A DNA stretch of 64,000 nt, taken from positions 23,267-87,266 of the forward strand of contig DASUXA010000016.1 in NCBI GenBank assembly GCA_036378155.1, read 5' to 3'. The position numbers and the translations under genes were made by a program. A model generated the notes under the pieces. It made no database searches, had not been told where the DNA came from, and saw only the letters and a program-made list of their open reading frames with translations. Shown here piece after piece: positions 25,494-34,757 of the stretch (the first letter of the stretch is position 1; each line of letters begins with the position of its first letter). The DNA comes from DASUXA01 sp036378155. Its GTDB lineage: Bacteria; Actinomycetota; Actinomycetes; Mycobacteriales; Micromonosporaceae.

Positions 25494-25946
25494 ATGCGAC
25501 CCGCCCATCTGCCGCTGCGTCTGGCGACCGGCGCGTACATCCTCAACTCCGGACTGACCAAGCGTGACCTGGAGGGACAGCCCGCCGCGGGTCTGCAGGG
25601 CATGGCGGCGAACGCCTTCCCCATGGTGCGCCGGATGCCGCCCGAGCGGTTCGCCAGGCTGCTGTCCGTCGGCGAGATCGCCCTCGGTACCGCGCTGCTC
25701 GCCCCGCTGGTCCCGTCCGCGTTAGCGGGTCTGGGTCTGGCCGCGTTCGGCGGCGGGCTGGTCCGGCTGTACCTGAAGACCCCGGGCATGCACGAGCCGG
25801 GCGACGTGCGACCGACCCCGCAGGGCATCGGCCTGGCGAAGGACGTCTGGCTGCTCGGCGCCGGACTCACCCTGCTGTTCGACGGTCTGTCGGGTCGGCG
25901 AGGACCAGGTCCCGCCACGGAATCCGCCGCACGTCGCGGCGCATGA
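25494..25946 (+). CDS. DoxX family membrane protein
   Basis: The 150-residue protein has three to four hydrophobic segments and fits the DoxX/MauE-like group of small membrane proteins, some of which are linked to redox or peroxide defence. Regions GAYILNSGLTKRDLEG and PERFARLLSVGEIALGTALL are typical of an actinobacterial subgroup. The ATG at 25494 has AAAGGAG six bases upstream. Its last 80 bases overlap, on the opposite strand, the end of the PRC-barrel gene at 25867. Confidence 0.75.
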   Translation: MRPAHLPLRLATGAYILNSGLTKRDLEGQPAAGLQGMAANAFPMVRRMPPERFARLLSVGEIALGTALLAPLVPSALAGLGLAAFGGGLVRLYLKTPGMHEPGDVRPTPQGIGLAKDVWLLGAGLTLLFDGLSGRRGPGPATESAARRGA

Positions 25947-26193
25947 TCAGCCGGGCGACGACGTCCAGCAGCCACGGACCCGTGTGCTGCGGGTCTTCGT
26001 AGCCGAGCAGCCGACCCCAGGGACCGCGTACCACCATCGCCTCCACCACGCGTGGCGACCCGCCGACGTCCGGCTCCACCACGAGATCGGCGATGCGACC
26101 CAGCCGGTTGCCGTTTCGGTCGCCGACCTCCCGTCCGAGCAGGTCGCTGGCCTTCAGCGCCTTCGTCGGGTCGCCGGGGTACCGGTCGCTCAT
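25867..26193 (-). CDS. PRC-barrel domain protein (last gene of the Nramp operon)
   Basis: The 108-residue protein is one PRC-barrel domain: KASDLLGREVGDRNGNRLG then RIADLVVEPD, and a second strand set ending in WRDLVLADP. PRC barrels occur in ribosome maturation and in photosynthetic reaction-centre and transport contexts as small binding modules. The ATG at 26193 has AAGGAG eight bases upstream, placed within the end of the preceding gene (gap four bases). It is fourth in a four-gene operon with a divergent Nramp-type carrier, so an accessory or regulatory part in metal transport is a fair guess. Confidence 0.8.
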   Translation of the reverse strand: MSDRYPGDPTKALKASDLLGREVGDRNGNRLGRIADLVVEPDVGGSPRVVEAMVVRGPWGRLLGYEDPQHTGPWLLDVVARLIMRRDVRRIPWRDLVLADPTDRRTAG

Positions 26194-26197
26194 CGCG

Positions 26198-26575
26198 TCA
26201 CTCCTTCTCCTGCGCGCCGGGAATGTGGCGTACCAGGTGATCGCGCAGCCAGTCCTCGAGCGGGGCGTCGGGCAGCAGGTCCCGCTTCACCGACAGCCGT
26301 ACCGCCGCGTTCACCTCGCTGACCAGGTCGTATCCGATCCGCAGCGGCTTCGGGTGCCGGTCGGTGCGCAGCCGGCGGGCGATGCCCGCCATCCAGGTAC
26401 CCAGGTCGGCGCCGATTCGCTCGCCGAGCACCTCCTGCCCGACGAGCAGCGCCGCGACGTACGGCACGCCGTCGTCGTCGACGCCGAGTTCGACGTCGTC
26501 GACCTTGCCGACCGGATCGCCGTCCCGGTCGACGATCTGCCGGTCGAGCAGGTTCAGTCCCACCAGGATCGTCAT
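26198..26575 (-). CDS. PRC-barrel-like protein (third gene of the Nramp operon)
   Basis: This 125-residue protein begins with a PRC-barrel-like segment, LNLLDRQIVDRDGDPVGKVD, followed by DVELGVDDDGVPYVAALLVG. A second half with KPLRIGYDLVSEVNAAVRL may be the other barrel part. The acidic DRDGDP and VDDDG loops could bind a cation. The ATG at 26575 begins two bases after the stop of the Nramp gene. It lies between the carrier and a second PRC-barrel gene, and all four genes have gaps below ten bases. Confidence 0.75.
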   Translation of the reverse strand: MTILVGLNLLDRQIVDRDGDPVGKVDDVELGVDDDGVPYVAALLVGQEVLGERIGADLGTWMAGIARRLRTDRHPKPLRIGYDLVSEVNAAVRLSVKRDLLPDAPLEDWLRDHLVRHIPGAQEKE

Positions 26576-26577
26576 CG

Positions 26578-27810
26578 TCAGGCTCCCGCCCTAGTCATGA
26601 TCATGAGGGGGATCGCGGCGACCGCGGCGGCGAGCACGATGATCAGGTACACCGTCCCGAGCGCGTTGGCGAACCGCCCGTTGACCCGCTCGCCCATGTA
26701 CCCGCGGTCGTTCGCGATCACCAGGATCGGCAGGTACGTCAGCGGCAACGCGACCGCGCTGAAGATCAGCATGTACTCGGTGAGCTGGATCGGATCGATC
26801 GTGGTCAGCAGGATCGCCATCCCGATCAGGATGCTGACCAGCAGTACCGTGTGGAACCGGGCCGCCTTGACCGGTCGCAGCACCTTGCCCCACGGCCAGC
26901 CGAAGTACTGCGCCACCGTGTACGCGCAGGACAGCCCGGTCTCCATCGCGGCGCCGAACGTCGCCGCGAAGAACCCGAGGATCGCCAGCGCCAGCCCGAT
27001 CCTGCCGAGCGCCATGGTGGGCGGCAGCGCCACCTGCCCCAGCGCGCTGACCGACGTGTTCAGCGGGTGGAACACCACCGTCGCGACGATCATCAGGCTG
27101 AGCGCGAGCAGCCCGCCGAGCGGGAACCCGACAAACACGTTGATCTTCGACTGGCTGAGTTCCTTCGGCGTCCACTGTTCTTCGACCCCGCCCGAGGAGT
27201 AGAAGAACACCTCGTACGGGGTGAGCGCGGAGGCGAAGATCGCGACCGCGAAGTACCAGTACGTCGGCCAGGTCTCCGTCCCCGACGGCGGGCCGGGTCG
27301 GCTGGCCAGGTGCCACACCGTGTCCCAGTGCGTCGGCAGCACGAACACCGCGACCGCGAACACCACCAGAGCCAGCCCGCCCAGCCCGAACACCCGCTCC
27401 AGCGTTGCGAACTTCAGCCGCCACAGCGCCAGCCACAGCACCAGCCCGACCAGCGGTATCCAGACCAGATAGTTGGCGCTGGTCAGCAGTTGCAGAGCCA
27501 GCGCCACGCCGCCCATTTCGGCGCCCAGGGTGACCACGGTCAGCACGTACGAGCCGGCGAGGTTCGCCAGCGCCACACGGGGACCGAGTCGTTCGCGGAT
27601 CAGGTCGAAGACCGGTCGACGGCTGACCGCCACCACCCGCCCCGCCATCTCGGCGTACGCGCAGATGCCGATCACGCCGACCAGCAGCACCCAGGCATGC
27701 GCGGTACCGAACCGCGCGCCGGCCTGTGAACTTGCCACCAGGTCGCCGATGTCGACGAAGCCGCCGACCGAGGTGAGGATCCCGAGGGTGATGCCGAGCA
27801 GTTTCTTCAT
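26578..27810 (-). CDS. Divergent Nramp family transporter
   Basis: The 410-residue protein has about eleven membrane segments and the general Nramp fold order. The first segment reads SVGGFVDIGDLVASSQAGA, where canonical Nramp has Asp-Pro-Gly-Asn; here it is Asp20-Ile-Gly-Asp23. In the sixth segment the usual Met-Pro-His reads Thr-Pro-Tyr (ASALTPYEVFFYSS). These are the metal-binding positions, so manganese or iron selectivity is doubtful, and magnesium or another substrate is possible. The ATG at 27810 is chosen at MKKLLGITLG; an upstream ORF extension overlaps the previous gene. It is second in a four-gene operon. Confidence 0.8.
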   Translation of the reverse strand: MKKLLGITLGILTSVGGFVDIGDLVASSQAGARFGTAHAWVLLVGVIGICAYAEMAGRVVAVSRRPVFDLIRERLGPRVALANLAGSYVLTVVTLGAEMGGVALALQLLTSANYLVWIPLVGLVLWLALWRLKFATLERVFGLGGLALVVFAVAVFVLPTHWDTVWHLASRPGPPSGTETWPTYWYFAVAIFASALTPYEVFFYSSGGVEEQWTPKELSQSKINVFVGFPLGGLLALSLMIVATVVFHPLNTSVSALGQVALPPTMALGRIGLALAILGFFAATFGAAMETGLSCAYTVAQYFGWPWGKVLRPVKAARFHTVLLVSILIGMAILLTTIDPIQLTEYMLIFSAVALPLTYLPILVIANDRGYMGERVNGRFANALGTVYLIIVLAAAVAAIPLMIMTRAGA

Positions 27811-27817
27811 GTCACCG

Positions 27818-28273
27818 TCACTGGTGTCTGTCGATGAAGTCCGACAGCCGGCTGGCGATCGGATCGATGGCAGCCAACGCGGCGCGCAACCCGGCATCAT
27901 CGTGGGTCTGTTCCGCTTTCTGCAGGTTCGTCAGCGCCCGCGTCGACGCCGCCAGCAGTGGACCCAGTTCGTCGCGCATCGCCGTGGTCCGGGCGTCGAC
28001 CGGCGCGGTACCGACGAAGTCTTTCTGCGCGCCGGCCAGGGCCTTGTTCGCGTCGTCCAGGTTGCTTTCCACGTACGTGTCGAACGTCCTGCCCGCCAAC
28101 TGCGCCTCGCCGGTCGCCTTCGCGGTGACCAGCGCGTCGTACGCGGACTGCGCGGACTCGACCGCGGTGATCCGGTAGTCGTGGAAGTCGGTCGGCTTGG
28201 TGAGCTCGAATCCGAACAGCGCCCAGGCGACGGCGAGTACCACCAGGATCGTGCCCCACATCCGCCACTTCAC
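27818..28273 (-). CDS. Membrane-anchored helical protein (first gene of the Nramp operon)
   Basis: I do not recognise the family. The 151-residue product has one N-terminal membrane segment (TILVVLAVAWALFGFEL, near residues 8-24) and then an extracytoplasmic or periplasm-facing helical domain rich in Ala, Asp and Gln. The start is GTG at 28273; an ATG four codons later is possible. Its stop is seven bases before the divergent Nramp gene, so it is very likely co-transcribed and may be a partner of the carrier. Confidence 0.65.
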   Translation of the reverse strand: MKWRMWGTILVVLAVAWALFGFELTKPTDFHDYRITAVESAQSAYDALVTAKATGEAQLAGRTFDTYVESNLDDANKALAGAQKDFVGTAPVDARTTAMRDELGPLLAASTRALTNLQKAEQTHDDAGLRAALAAIDPIASRLSDFIDRHQ

Positions 28274-28473
28274 GCCCGGCCAGTTACCCCGACGCTCCGG
28301 CTCCTAACCAACGCCTGCTCAGGACCCTCGGTACGGTGGGAATGCGCGGCCCGCCGACGGCGCTGGTATTGCCGGGCGACCCCTCGGCGCGCAGCCGCCG
28401 CGCCGAGTCGCCCGCCCCCGGTGGAGTAATCCGCAGGCTGTCACGCCACCCGTCGCCTATCCTCGCCTCCGAC

Positions 28474-31400
28474 ATGGGAACGCCCGCTGTGAAACCGTCC
28501 GTCGCCCAGCTACGCGACCGCCTGTCCACGTGCTCTCTGCGTGACGAGCGTCGGCTGGGTCGACGGCTGGACGGCGTGGCGCGGATCCGCGACCGCGACG
28601 AGCGCCTCGCCGCACTCGACGAACTCGCCGCCGAAGTCGAGCAGGCGCAGCAGCGGCTGCAGCGGCGTCGGGCCGCTGTGCCGGACATCACGTACCCGCC
28701 GGATCTGCCGGTGAGCGGGAAGAAAGACGAGATCCTCGCCGCGATCCGCGACCACCAGGTCGTCATCGTCGCCGGGGAAACCGGTTCCGGTAAGACGACC
28801 CAGCTGCCGAAGATCTGCCTCGAACTCGGGCGCGGCGTACGCGGCCTGATCGGACACACCCAGCCCCGGCGGCTCGCCGCCCGCACCGTCGCCGACCGGA
28901 TCGCCGAGGAGCTGGGCACCCCGTTGGGCGACACAGTCGGGTACAAGGTGCGCTTCAGCGACCAGGTGAGCGAGAACAGCCTGGTCAAGCTGATGACCGA
29001 CGGCATTCTGCTCGCCGAGATCCAGCAGGACCGCGCGCTGTCGCAGTACGACACGCTCATCATCGACGAGGCGCACGAGCGCAGCCTGAACATCGACTTC
29101 ATCCTCGGGTACCTCAAGCGGCTGCTGCCGAAACGACCGGACCTGAAGGTCGTCATCACCTCGGCGACCATCGACCCGCAGCGGTTCTCCCGACACTTCG
29201 ACGACGCTCCGGTCGTCGAAGTGTCCGGGCGCACCTACCCGGTCGAGGTGCGGTACCGGCCGCTGGTGCTCGAAGACGACGACGACGACAAGGACGTGGT
29301 CCGCGACCAGATCCAGGCGATCTGCGACGCGGTCGACGAACTGTGCGGCGAGGGACCCGGCGACATCCTGGTGTTCCTCAGCGGCGAGCGGGAGATCCGG
29401 GACACCGCCGACGCGTTGCGCAGGACCGTCGCCGACGGTACCGAGATCCTGCCGTTGTACGCCCGGCTGTCCACCGCCGAGCAGCACCGCGTCTTCGCAC
29501 CGCACCCCGGTCGGCGCGTCGTCCTGGCGACCAACGTCGCCGAGACGTCGCTGACCGTGCCCGGCATCAGGTACGTCGTGGACCCCGGTACCGCCCGGAT
29601 CTCCCGGTACAGCCATCGGTTGAAGGTGCAGCGGCTGCCCATCGAGCCGGTGTCGCAGGCGTCGGCGAACCAGCGCAAGGGACGCTGCGGGCGGGTCGCC
29701 GAGGGCATCTGCATCCGGCTGTACTCCGAACAGGACTTCGCCGCCCGTCCCGAGTTCACCGATCCGGAAATCCTGCGTACCAACCTCGCCTCGGTCATCC
29801 TCCAGATGACCGCGCTCGGGCTGGGCGACGTCGCGGCGTTCCCGTTCCTCGACCCGCCGGACGCGCGGCAGGTCAAGGACGGCGTCCAACTGCTGGAGGA
29901 ACTCGGCGCGCTGGACCCGAACGTCCGCGACGTCCGCAAGCGGCTCACCCCGATCGGTCGCAAACTCGCCCAGCTGCCGGTCGACCCGCGGCTGGGGCGG
30001 ATGGTGCTGGAAGCGGAACGCAACGGCGCGGTCCACGAGGTGATGGTGATCGCCTCCGCGCTGTCCATTCAGGACCCGCGCGAACGTCCGGCGGACAAGC
30101 AGCAGGCGGCGGACGAGAAGCACGCCCGGTTCGCGGACAAGGACTCGGACTTCCTCACCTTCGTCAACCTGTGGAACTACCTGCGGGAGCAGCAGAAGGA
30201 ACTGTCGTCCAACCAGTTCCGCCGGCTGTGCAAGGCGGAATTCCTCAACTACCTGCGGGTACGCGAATGGCAGGACATCTACAGCCAGGTCCGCCAGGTG
30301 CTGCGTACCCTCGGCGTCCCGGTGAACACCGAGCCCGCCGACCCGCAGCGCATCCACAGTTCGCTGCTCGCCGGGCTGCTGTCGCACATCGGTCTGTACG
30401 ACGGCGACAAGCGGGAGTACCTCGGCGCGCGCGGCGCCCGATTCGCGATCTTCCCCGGTTCCGCCCTGCACAAGAAGCCGCCCCGCTGGGTGATGGCAGC
30501 CGAACTGGTCGAGACGTCGCGGCTGTGGGGGCGGGTGGTCGCCCGGATCGAGCCGGAATGGATCGAGCCGCTCGCCGGGCACCTGGTCAAACGCAGCTAC
30601 AGCGAGCCGCACTGGGAGAAGCGTCCCGCCGCGGTGATGGCGTACGAGAAGGTCACGCTGTACGGGGTGCCGGTCGTCGCGTCGCGGAAGGTGAACTACG
30701 CCCGCATCGACCCGGCGCTGTCACGTGAGCTGTTCATCCGGCACGCCCTGGTCGAAGGCGACTGGCAGACCCACCACAGGTTCTTCCACGACAACCGGCG
30801 ACTGCTCGACGAGGTCGAGGAGTTGGAGCACCGGGCCCGGCGGCGGGACATCGTGGTCGACGACGAGACGCTGTACGACTTCTACGACGCGCGCATCCCG
30901 GCGGACGTGGTGTCCGGGCGGCACTTCGACGCGTGGTGGAAGAAGACCCGCCACACCCGACCCGACCTGCTCACCTTCCCGAAGTCGTTGCTGGTCAACG
31001 CCGGTGCGGGCGGCGTCGACGCCGCCGACTACCCGGACGCGTGGCAGGTCGGCGACCTGGCGTTGCCGCTGACGTACCAGTTCGAGCCGGGTACCGAATC
31101 CGACGGCGTGACCGTGCAGGTGCCGCTGCCGGTGCTCAACCGGCTCGACCCGGACAGCTTCGACTGGCAGATCCCGGGGCTACGGGAGGAACTGGTGACG
31201 GCGCTGATCAGGTCGCTGCCCAAGGCGTTGCGGCGCAACTTCGTACCGGTACCTGACTTCGCCAGGGCGGTGCTGTCGCGGGTACGACCGGGGGAGGGTC
31301 CGCTGCTGGACACCCTGGAACGGCAGTTGCGGGCGCTGACCGGGGTGTCGGTACCACGGGACGCGTGGCAGCTCGACCGGGTGCCGGAGCACCTGAAACC

Positions 31401-32388
31401 GACGTTCCGGGTGCTCGACGAGGACGGCGGTACCCTCGCCGAAGGCAAGGACCTCGCCGCCCTGCAGGGCCGGTTGCGCGGGCAGGTGCGCGCCAGCCTT
31501 TCCGCGGCGGCGTCGGCGGAGGGCATCGAGCGGCGCGGGCTGCGCGAGTGGAGCATCGGGGAACTGCCGCGCGTGTTCGAGCAGCGGCGCGGTGAATACC
31601 AGGTGACCGCGTACCCGACGCTGGTCGACGAGGGCGACAGCGTGGCGGTACGGCTGGTCGACAGCGAGGTCGAGCAGCGGCGCCAGATGTGGCTCGGCAC
31701 CCGCCGGCTGCTGCTGCTCGGCTCACCGTCGCCGATCGCGCTGGTCGACCGGCGCCTGAGCAACCCGGCGAAGCTGGCGCTCAGCCGCAACCCGCACGGC
31801 GGGGTCGGGGCGCTGCTCGCCGACTGCGCGGCCGCGGCGGTGGACAAGCTGATCGCGGACTGCGGGGGACCGGCGTGGGACGCCGACGGCTTCGCGAAGC
31901 TGCGCGACACGGTACGCGCCGGCCTGCCCGACACCCTGCTCGCGATCGTCAACGAGGTGCAGAAGATTCTCGCCGCCGCGCGTGAGGTCGAACGGCGACT
32001 GTCCGGTACCGGCAATCCGCTGCTCGCCCCGGCGCTGGCGGATCTGAAGGCGCAGCTTGCCGGGCTGGTGTACCCGGGGTTCGTGGCGGCGACCGGCTGG
32101 CACCGGCTGGCGGACCTGCCCCGGTACCTGCGCGCGATGCAGCACCGGCTGGACAAGCTGCCCGGCAATCCGCAGCGCGACCGGGAGCAGATGCTGCGGT
32201 TGCGCGAGGTCGAGCAGGAGTACCAGCAACTGTGCCGCGAGCTGCCGCCGTCTGCCGAAGCCGGGCTGGTACAGATCCGCTGGATGATCGAGGAACTGCG
32301 GATCAACTACTTCGCCCAGTCGATGGGTACCGCGTACCCGGTGTCGGACAAGCGCATCTACCGGGCGATGGACGAACTGGCTGGCTGA
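28474..32388 (+). CDS. hrpA: ATP-dependent RNA helicase HrpA
   Basis: The 1304-residue protein is a DEAH-box helicase that unwinds RNA, with roles in mRNA processing and rescue of stalled ribosomes reported in E. coli. Motifs in order are GETGSGKTTQ (Walker A, from residue 101), DEAH at 198-201, SAT after it, and the QRKGRCGR arginine-finger motif. After the helicase core come the HA2 and OB-fold parts and a long DUF3418 C-terminal domain. The ATG at 28474 has no clear binding site; GTG at 28489 is an alternative. The ORF is open further upstream but the translation there is proline-arginine rich and unlike the family. Confidence 0.95.
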   Translation: MGTPAVKPSVAQLRDRLSTCSLRDERRLGRRLDGVARIRDRDERLAALDELAAEVEQAQQRLQRRRAAVPDITYPPDLPVSGKKDEILAAIRDHQVVIVAGETGSGKTTQLPKICLELGRGVRGLIGHTQPRRLAARTVADRIAEELGTPLGDTVGYKVRFSDQVSENSLVKLMTDGILLAEIQQDRALSQYDTLIIDEAHERSLNIDFILGYLKRLLPKRPDLKVVITSATIDPQRFSRHFDDAPVVEVSGRTYPVEVRYRPLVLEDDDDDKDVVRDQIQAICDAVDELCGEGPGDILVFLSGEREIRDTADALRRTVADGTEILPLYARLSTAEQHRVFAPHPGRRVVLATNVAETSLTVPGIRYVVDPGTARISRYSHRLKVQRLPIEPVSQASANQRKGRCGRVAEGICIRLYSEQDFAARPEFTDPEILRTNLASVILQMTALGLGDVAAFPFLDPPDARQVKDGVQLLEELGALDPNVRDVRKRLTPIGRKLAQLPVDPRLGRMVLEAERNGAVHEVMVIASALSIQDPRERPADKQQAADEKHARFADKDSDFLTFVNLWNYLREQQKELSSNQFRRLCKAEFLNYLRVREWQDIYSQVRQVLRTLGVPVNTEPADPQRIHSSLLAGLLSHIGLYDGDKREYLGARGARFAIFPGSALHKKPPRWVMAAELVETSRLWGRVVARIEPEWIEPLAGHLVKRSYSEPHWEKRPAAVMAYEKVTLYGVPVVASRKVNYARIDPALSRELFIRHALVEGDWQTHHRFFHDNRRLLDEVEELEHRARRRDIVVDDETLYDFYDARIPADVVSGRHFDAWWKKTRHTRPDLLTFPKSLLVNAGAGGVDAADYPDAWQVGDLALPLTYQFEPGTESDGVTVQVPLPVLNRLDPDSFDWQIPGLREELVTALIRSLPKALRRNFVPVPDFARAVLSRVRPGEGPLLDTLERQLRALTGVSVPRDAWQLDRVPEHLKPTFRVLDEDGGTLAEGKDLAALQGRLRGQVRASLSAAASAEGIERRGLREWSIGELPRVFEQRRGEYQVTAYPTLVDEGDSVAVRLVDSEVEQRRQMWLGTRRLLLLGSPSPIALVDRRLSNPAKLALSRNPHGGVGALLADCAAAAVDKLIADCGGPAWDADGFAKLRDTVRAGLPDTLLAIVNEVQKILAAAREVERRLSGTGNPLLAPALADLKAQLAGLVYPGFVAATGWHRLADLPRYLRAMQHRLDKLPGNPQRDREQMLRLREVEQEYQQLCRELPPSAEAGLVQIRWMIEELRINYFAQSMGTAYPVSDKRIYRAMDELAG

Positions 32389-32687
32389 GCGCTCGTGGCG
32401 GGGCGTGGCGACCGCCTCGCTCGTGGCGGGGCGACCGCGTCGCGCGGCGCGTCAGGCTTGATCGCCGTGCAACGCGGCCACCCCGCTCAACGGGCAGGCG
32501 AGCGGCGGTGTGTCGTCCGAGGCGCACACCGCTGGGGATGTACGTACATCACGAGCGGTGTACGCGTCGAAGGACATGCCCGACGCCGCGACGGGGCCTC
32601 GCGGGACTCGACACGTCTGGTGATGGAGCCACACCTCCCGGGTTGTACGCCTCGCGGCACGCCGACCGGCAACCCCGGCGGCGATTC
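32389..32687. other. Intergenic region carrying a dispersed repeat
   Basis: This stretch between convergent hrpA and the xylH-type gene holds repeat copy C and a short tandem GCTCGTGGCGGGGCG near its left end. I see no gene. Confidence 0.5.
32526..32561. repeat. Dispersed palindromic repeat, copy C
   Basis: ACACCGCT (32526-32533) pairs with AGCGGTGT (32554-32561). Inside, GATGTAC-GTACATC is a perfect 14-base palindrome, separated from the outer arms by three-base bulges. Further outward pairing continues through about ten bases. Downstream, GGTTGTACGCCTCGCGG echoes the flank of copy A. Confidence 0.65.
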
Positions 32688-33923
32688 TCACCCGCGTCCG
32701 CTGGCGGCTCGGCCACGGCGCGACAGCGAGTCCAGGATCACGGCCGCGAGCAGTACCAACGCGGTGATCATGAAGCGGATCGACGACTCCAGTTGCAGCA
32801 GGAACATGCCCGAGGTGATCGAGCCGAGCACCAGGCTGCCCAGCAGCGCGCTGTACGTGCTGCCGCGCCCGCCGAACAGGCTGGTCCCGCCGATGACCGC
32901 CGCCGCGATCGCGATCAGCAGCACATCGCTGGCGCCGGTCGACTGCCCCGCCGAGTACCCACGCGACGCGGCGAGGATGCCGCCCAGCGCGGCCAGCATC
33001 GACGCCAGCGCGAAGATCGAAATCCGCACCCAGGCGACGCTGATGCCGGCCCGTCGGGCTGCCTCGATGTTGCCGCCCAGGGCGAACACGCTGCGTCCGT
33101 ACCGGCTGCGCCGCAGGATCAGATCGAACACCACGACCAGTCCGACGAAGATCAGCAGTGCGATCGGTACCCCTTGCCAGGCGTTCAGCACCGCGACCGT
33201 CGCGCCGACGATCACGGCGAGTCCGACGACGCGGACCACGACCGCCTGTACCGAGCGGTGCGGCAGTCCGGCGGCGGTGCGCCGCCGCGCGTTGACGACT
33301 TCGGTCGCCGCGTACACGGCGACCACGGCGGCGCCCACGATCCACCCGGCGATCGAACTCAGATTCGTGTGGGTCAGTTTCGCGATGAACCCGGTGTACG
33401 GAAGGTTGATCGTCCCTTCCGGCGACAGCAGGTACAACTGCAGCCCCAGCCAGCCGATGTTGCCGGCGAGCGTGACGATGAACGCCGGTACCCCCAACTT
33501 GGCGAAGATCGAGCCCTGCAGGGTGCCGATCGCCAGCCCGAAGATCAGCACGAGCACGCACGCCAGGATCTCGTTCATGCCGCGCCGCACGGACAGTACC
33601 GCCAGCGCTGCCGCCGCCACCCCGGACACCGACCCGACCGACAGGTCGATCTCGCCGAGCAGCAGCACCAGGACCACGCCGATGCTGATCGTGCCGGTCG
33701 CGGCGATCTGCAGCGCCAGGTTGGACAGGTTCTGCGGGGTCAGGAAGCGGTCGTTGAGCAGTTGGAAGATGACCCAGATGATGATCAGACCGATGACGAC
33801 CGGCCACGCGCCGAGTTCACCGTTGCGGATGCGGCGCAGCCCGCCACCGAGTGACGGCGGGCCCTCGCCCGGTTCGGTGCCGGTGCGGCCGGTCGGTGCC
33901 TCTGGTGTGGTGACAGCGCTCAC
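32688..33923 (-). CDS. xylH: Sugar ABC transporter permease (XylH type)
   Basis: This 411-residue inner-membrane permease of the CUT2 sugar importers has around ten to twelve hydrophobic segments. The motif LLLGEIDLSVGSVSGVAAA near the first third is typical of RbsC/XylH proteins. The GTG at 33923 has GGAGGAGG four to five bases upstream and overlaps the ATPase stop by four bases (GTGA). It is the last gene in the order binding protein, ATPase, permease, all on the minus strand. Xylose is the most common substrate of this group but is not proven. Confidence 0.9.
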   Translation of the reverse strand: MSAVTTPEAPTGRTGTEPGEGPPSLGGGLRRIRNGELGAWPVVIGLIIIWVIFQLLNDRFLTPQNLSNLALQIAATGTISIGVVLVLLLGEIDLSVGSVSGVAAAALAVLSVRRGMNEILACVLVLIFGLAIGTLQGSIFAKLGVPAFIVTLAGNIGWLGLQLYLLSPEGTINLPYTGFIAKLTHTNLSSIAGWIVGAAVVAVYAATEVVNARRRTAAGLPHRSVQAVVVRVVGLAVIVGATVAVLNAWQGVPIALLIFVGLVVVFDLILRRSRYGRSVFALGGNIEAARRAGISVAWVRISIFALASMLAALGGILAASRGYSAGQSTGASDVLLIAIAAAVIGGTSLFGGRGSTYSALLGSLVLGSITSGMFLLQLESSIRFMITALVLLAAVILDSLSRRGRAASGRG

Positions 33924-34735
33924 GGTGCCTCCTCCGCCTGGACCGTCTCCTGCCCGTCGGTCCGTCCGCTGGTGCGCTGGTGGCGCCGGGACACCACGTT
34001 GTCCGAGGCTCCGGTGATCGCCTGGACGATCTCCTCCTGGCTGGTCGCGCCCGCGTCGAACTCGCCCGCGTTGCGCCCCAGCCGCAGGACCGCCACCCGG
34101 TCCGCGACCGCCTTGACGTCGGCGAGGTTGTGGCTGATCAGGATCACCCCGTGTCCCCGTTCGCGCAGGCGTTCGATCAGGTCGAGTACCTCGGCGGTCT
34201 GCGCCACGCCGAGGGCGGCGGTGGGCTCGTCGAGGATGACCACCTTCGGCTCGCCGAGCAGCGACCGGGCGATGGCGACGGACTGCCGCTGTCCACCGGA
34301 GAGGCTGGCGACCGGGATGCGGACCGTCGGCAGCCGCACCGACAGCGCGTCGAGCAGTTCGCGGCTCTGCCGCTCCATGGAGATCTCGTCCAGTACGCCG
34401 GCCCGGACCTCCTCACGCCCCAGGAACAGGTTCGCCACTACGTCCAGGTTGTCGCAGAGCGCCAGATCCTGGTACACGGTCGCGATCCCGAGCGCCACCG
34501 CGTCGGAGGGCTTGCCGATGTGTACCGCCCGGCCCTCCCACCGGATCTCGCCGGTGTCGGCAGGGCCGACACCGGCGATCACCTTGATCAAGGTTGACTT
34601 GCCTGCGCCGTTGTCGCCGACCAGGGCGACAACCTCGCCGGAGTACACCTCCAAATGAGCGTCGGACAACGCCTGGACGGCGCCGAACCGCTTGGAGATG
34701 CCCGACAGTGCGAGCACGGGACCGTCGTCGGCCAC
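33920..34735 (-). CDS. xylG: Sugar ABC transporter ATP-binding protein (XylG type, one domain)
   Basis: The 271-residue ATPase powers the sugar importer. Walker A reads GDNGAGKST, the signature LSGGQRQS, and Walker B VVILDEP. It has a single ATPase domain; classical XylG of E. coli carries two, but the single-domain form is common in actinobacteria. The GTG at 34735 is preferred because AAGGAGG lies eight bases upstream; the GTG three codons earlier is inside that site. It lies 22 bases after the binding-protein gene and overlaps the permease gene by four bases. Confidence 0.9.
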   Translation of the reverse strand: MADDGPVLALSGISKRFGAVQALSDAHLEVYSGEVVALVGDNGAGKSTLIKVIAGVGPADTGEIRWEGRAVHIGKPSDAVALGIATVYQDLALCDNLDVVANLFLGREEVRAGVLDEISMERQSRELLDALSVRLPTVRIPVASLSGGQRQSVAIARSLLGEPKVVILDEPTAALGVAQTAEVLDLIERLRERGHGVILISHNLADVKAVADRVAVLRLGRNAGEFDAGATSQEEIVQAITGASDNVVSRRHQRTSGRTDGQETVQAEEAP

Positions 34736-34757
34736 GGCGCGCACCTCCTTCCCGTGG

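Noticed and set aside
28510..30612. Open frame of 700 codons antisense to hrpA
   Set aside because: Same reason: no domain or start signal, and complete overlap with a certain gene.
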